A stretch of DNA of 64,000 nucleotides from Flavobacterium sp. SLB02 (GTDB taxonomy: Bacteria; Bacteroidota; Bacteroidia; Flavobacteriales; Flavobacteriaceae): the NCBI RefSeq assembly GCF_009664855.1, contig NZ_CP045928.1, positions 5,054,331 through 5,118,330 of the forward strand, read 5' to 3'. A program made the position numbers and the translations under genes. Below, in pieces: positions 61,620-64,000 of this stretch (the first letter of the stretch is position 1; every line of letters begins with the position of its first letter). The notes under the pieces were generated by a model, which ran no database searches, was not told the origin of the DNA, and saw nothing but the letters and a program-made list of their open reading frames with translations.

Positions 61620-62321
61620 TTATTGTCCGTAATACGAATCTTTTCCGTGTTTACGATTGTAATGTTTTTTTATTAGGGAATCTTTTAATCTTGGTGCATT
61701 TGGGTTTATTTGTAAAGTCAGATAGGCCATTTCGGCTACGACTTCCAGAACCTTGCTGTTGTACACGGCTTTGGCTGCGTTTTTCCCCCAGGCAAAAGGA
61801 CCGTGATTTCCAATTAGAACCATTTCTACTTCTTCGTATGAAAGATTTTTTTCTTTGAAACAATCCAAAATCTGAATTCCGGTATTGTGTTCGTAGTTTC
61901 CTTCAATAAGTGAATCTGCCATCGGCGGAGCACACGGAATATCAGCTGTTAAATGATCCGCATGCGTGGTTCCGAAGATTGGAATATCGCGCTGTGATTG
62001 TGCCCAGGCTACAGAATAGGTGGCGTGTGTATGCGCAACACCTCCAATATTTGGCCAGTTTTTATATAAATAAGCATGCGTTTTAGTGTCGGATGACGGA
62101 CGCATTGTTCCTTCGATAATATTATTATCAAAATCGACAATAACAATATCTTCCGGTCTTAAATCTTCGTACGGAACGCCACTTGGTTTAATGGCAAAAA
62201 CACCATTTTCTCTGTCTACCGCACTTACATTCCCAAAAGTATATACGACCAAGTTCAATGCATTCAATTGCATATTGGCTTCGTAACATTCCTGTTTTAA
62301 ATCTTTATAAAGAGAACTCAT
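61620..62321 (-). CDS. araD: L-ribulose-5-phosphate 4-epimerase
   Basis: This 233-residue class II aldolase-fold enzyme makes D-xylulose 5-phosphate. Zinc ligands are in THATYSVAW and THADHL, with the later His near NHGPFAWG. I start at the Met at 62321 (MSSLYKDLKQECYEAN); an upstream in-frame TTG/Met adds 12 residues from araB's tail. Its start overlaps the araB end by 17 bp, so translation is probably coupled. Confidence 0.96.
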   Translation of the reverse strand: MSSLYKDLKQECYEANMQLNALNLVVYTFGNVSAVDRENGVFAIKPSGVPYEDLRPEDIVIVDFDNNIIEGTMRPSSDTKTHAYLYKNWPNIGGVAHTHATYSVAWAQSQRDIPIFGTTHADHLTADIPCAPPMADSLIEGNYEHNTGIQILDCFKEKNLSYEEVEMVLIGNHGPFAWGKNAAKAVYNSKVLEVVAEMAYLTLQINPNAPRLKDSLIKKHYNRKHGKDSYYGQ

Positions 62322-63996
62322 GTTGCGAAATTTTAATAGTTGGATCTTCGTAAGCACTTAATTGATCGTATGCCAAAAGCAGTTTATGATATGCTGCTAC
62401 CTTGTCTAATTGAGGGAAATATTCTCCGTCGAAATCGCTTCCTATTTTTTGGCTTGCTTCAATTACATTCGGATAAATTCCTGCTGCAACTGCTGCATAA
62501 ATCGCCGCTCCTAAAGCTGGAGTTTGGTCTGAAGCTGCAATTTTAATTGGCTTGTTCAAGACGTTTGCCAAAGTCTGCATGATAAAAGGAGATTTACGGG
62601 CAACGCCCCCAATCCCGATAACACTGTCGATTTTTATTCCTTCTTCTTCAAAACGATCCACGATTTTCTTCGCTCCAAAACAAATTGCGTTTACTAAAGC
62701 TTTAAAAATATGTGGCGCTTTTGTTCCTAAAGAAAGATTTGAAATCGCGCTTTTTAATTCCTGATTGGCATCTGGAGTTCTACGTCCGTTAATCCAATCC
62801 AAAGCAATTGGAAGACTGTCTGAAACTGGAATTTTCTCTGCTTCTTTGGTTAATTCTACAATTAATTTATCGCTGAATTCTTCTCTTAATTGTTCTTTTT
62901 GAGCATCATTTAAAACAGTCGAAGCGGTTAATAAATGATCTGTTGGCCAAAGCAATAATTCTTTGTACCAGGCCAGTAAATCTCCAAAAGCAGATTGTCC
63001 GGCTTCTAAACCAATATAACCCGGAATTACAGATCCGTCAACCTGTCCGCAGATTCCGCGAACGGTTTTGGTTCCTACTTCTTCTTTTGAACCTACCAAA
63101 ATATCACAAGTCGAAGTTCCCATTACGCGAACTAAAGTATTTTCTCCAATTTTAGCTCCAACAGCTCCAGAGTGTGCATCGAAAGTTCCTACCGCTACAA
63201 CTGTATCTGTAGAAAGTCCTAAACGATCTGCCCATTCTTTGCTTAGATTTCCGGCAACTACATCTGATGTATACGTTTCATCATATAAATTACCACGAAG
63301 TGTTGCTAAATATGGATGTAATTTTTCTAAGAATTCCACTGGCGGAAGCCCATTCCAGTCTTCGTGCCACATCGCTTTATGACCTGCTGCGCAACGGCTT
63401 CTTTTAAAGGTTTTTAAATCTTTGTCTTCTATTAATAAATAGGTCATTAAATCGCAGTGCTCCATCCAGGTGTGCGCTGCATTTCGAACGGCTTCATCTT
63501 CTCTGGCAATGTGCAGGATTTTTGCCCAAAACCATTCTGATGAATAAATTCCGCCTACATATTTGGTTACGTTTTCCCCGCCCCAGCTTACCGCCAGTTC
63601 GTTGATTTCGTTTGCTTCATTTATCGAAGTATGATCTTTCCAAAGTACCATCATCGCATTCGGATTTTCCTCAAAACCTTTTGTCAAGGCCAACGGAATT
63701 CCTTCTTTCGTAACAGGCACAGGAGAAGATCCTGTAGTATCAATACAGATTCCGCGCACTTGCGAAGGATCGACTTTACTTTCTTTTATAACCGTTTGAA
63801 TGGTGATTTCTAAACCTTCAATATGGTCTAATGGATGTTGACGAAACTGATTTGCAGCCGCGTCACAATATTGCTTGTTTTTCCATCTTTTATAATGAGA
63901 AACATTGGATGCCAGCTCTTGCCCATTTTCAGTATCTATTAGCATCGCCCGAACTGAATCTGTTCCGTAGTCCAATCCTATAACGTAATTTTTCAT
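62305..63996 (-). CDS. araB: Ribulokinase
   Basis: This 563-residue FGGY-family kinase phosphorylates L-ribulose. Visible motifs: N-terminal YVIGLDYGTDSVRAMLID (phosphate 1), DTTGSSPVPV, the catalytic Asp in GTFDAHSGAVGAKIG, the late GIGGVARKSPFIMQTLANVL and DQTPALGAAIYAAV. The gene is complete, with its start codon 4 bp from the window end. It is first in the visible araB-araD-araA-galM cluster; any transporter or regulator lies beyond the window. Confidence 0.97.
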   Translation of the reverse strand: MKNYVIGLDYGTDSVRAMLIDTENGQELASNVSHYKRWKNKQYCDAAANQFRQHPLDHIEGLEITIQTVIKESKVDPSQVRGICIDTTGSSPVPVTKEGIPLALTKGFEENPNAMMVLWKDHTSINEANEINELAVSWGGENVTKYVGGIYSSEWFWAKILHIAREDEAVRNAAHTWMEHCDLMTYLLIEDKDLKTFKRSRCAAGHKAMWHEDWNGLPPVEFLEKLHPYLATLRGNLYDETYTSDVVAGNLSKEWADRLGLSTDTVVAVGTFDAHSGAVGAKIGENTLVRVMGTSTCDILVGSKEEVGTKTVRGICGQVDGSVIPGYIGLEAGQSAFGDLLAWYKELLLWPTDHLLTASTVLNDAQKEQLREEFSDKLIVELTKEAEKIPVSDSLPIALDWINGRRTPDANQELKSAISNLSLGTKAPHIFKALVNAICFGAKKIVDRFEEEGIKIDSVIGIGGVARKSPFIMQTLANVLNKPIKIAASDQTPALGAAIYAAVAAGIYPNVIEASQKIGSDFDGEYFPQLDKVAAYHKLLLAYDQLSAYEDPTIKISQHEFSL

Positions 63997-64000
63997 TCGA

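Noticed and set aside
1..64000. Prophage, integrative element or biosynthetic cluster
   Set aside because: No integrase, phage structural gene, transposase or multi-domain synthase is visible anywhere in the window.

Overview
The window looks like chromosomal DNA from a Flavobacterium-type bacterium (phylum Bacteroidota). Four things point there: low GC; surface proteins ending in type A and type B Por/type IX secretion (T9SS) sorting domains; promoters of the Bacteroidota form TTTG-N18..20-TAnnTTTG; and intergenic gaps filled with small palindromic repeats. No phage, IS transposase or CRISPR array was seen.

Layout. 1-7.8 kb: two adjacent, related giant leucine-rich-repeat (LRR) surface proteins, the first cut by the window edge. 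7.8-9.8 kb: a metallo-beta-lactamase-fold hydrolase and a membrane coiled-coil protein. 10.1-19.9 kb: the SUF iron-sulfur system, sufA-sufB-(flavin reductase-like)-sufC-sufD, then after two minus-strand genes sufS-(lipoprotein)-sufE, a MIP18/SufT-like gene and a DUF2480 gene. 19.9-28.7 kb: a DUF3078 protein, HflX, an exported protein, a deletion-fusion pseudogene of a TonB receptor and a DUF5689-like lipoprotein, an MFS transporter, a Gfo/Idh/MocA oxidoreductase and an Old Yellow Enzyme. 29.4-31.4 kb: RseP, two tRNA-Asn genes, and a third, broken tRNA-Asn joined to the end of a GIY-YIG nuclease remnant. 31.6-37.9 kb: a TPR protein, a C1 peptidase, an AraC regulator, a CPBP protease, a GH130 enzyme and a decayed outer-membrane-barrel pseudogene. 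38.3-44.2 kb: pyruvate kinase, acpP-fabF-rnc, purN and rnhA. 44.2-46.6 kb: an ECF sigma operon and a divergent DUF6249 gene, each behind the same kind of promoter. 46.8-50.6 kb: a PfkB kinase, purF, and three tandem copies of a probable small RNA. 50.7-55.2 kb: superoxide dismutase, pth, rplY, prs, tRNA-Leu and an OsmC protein. 55.2-58.5 kb: a giant T9SS type B protein. 58.7-64 kb: an L-arabinose catabolic cluster, araB-araD-araA-galM.

Most genes are ordinary housekeeping or niche genes. The strongest unexplained signals are: (1) three tandem ~75-nt transcription units after purF, each with its own promoter and terminator, whose hairpins differ by paired base changes; (2) the tRNA-Asn/GIY-YIG scar with two 16-bp palindromes placed around the T loop; (3) matching ECF-type promoters in front of the sigma operon and DUF6249; (4) a terminator-like hairpin inside the first 20 codons of rnc. 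Functions rest on recognised motifs and family knowledge; no database search was possible.
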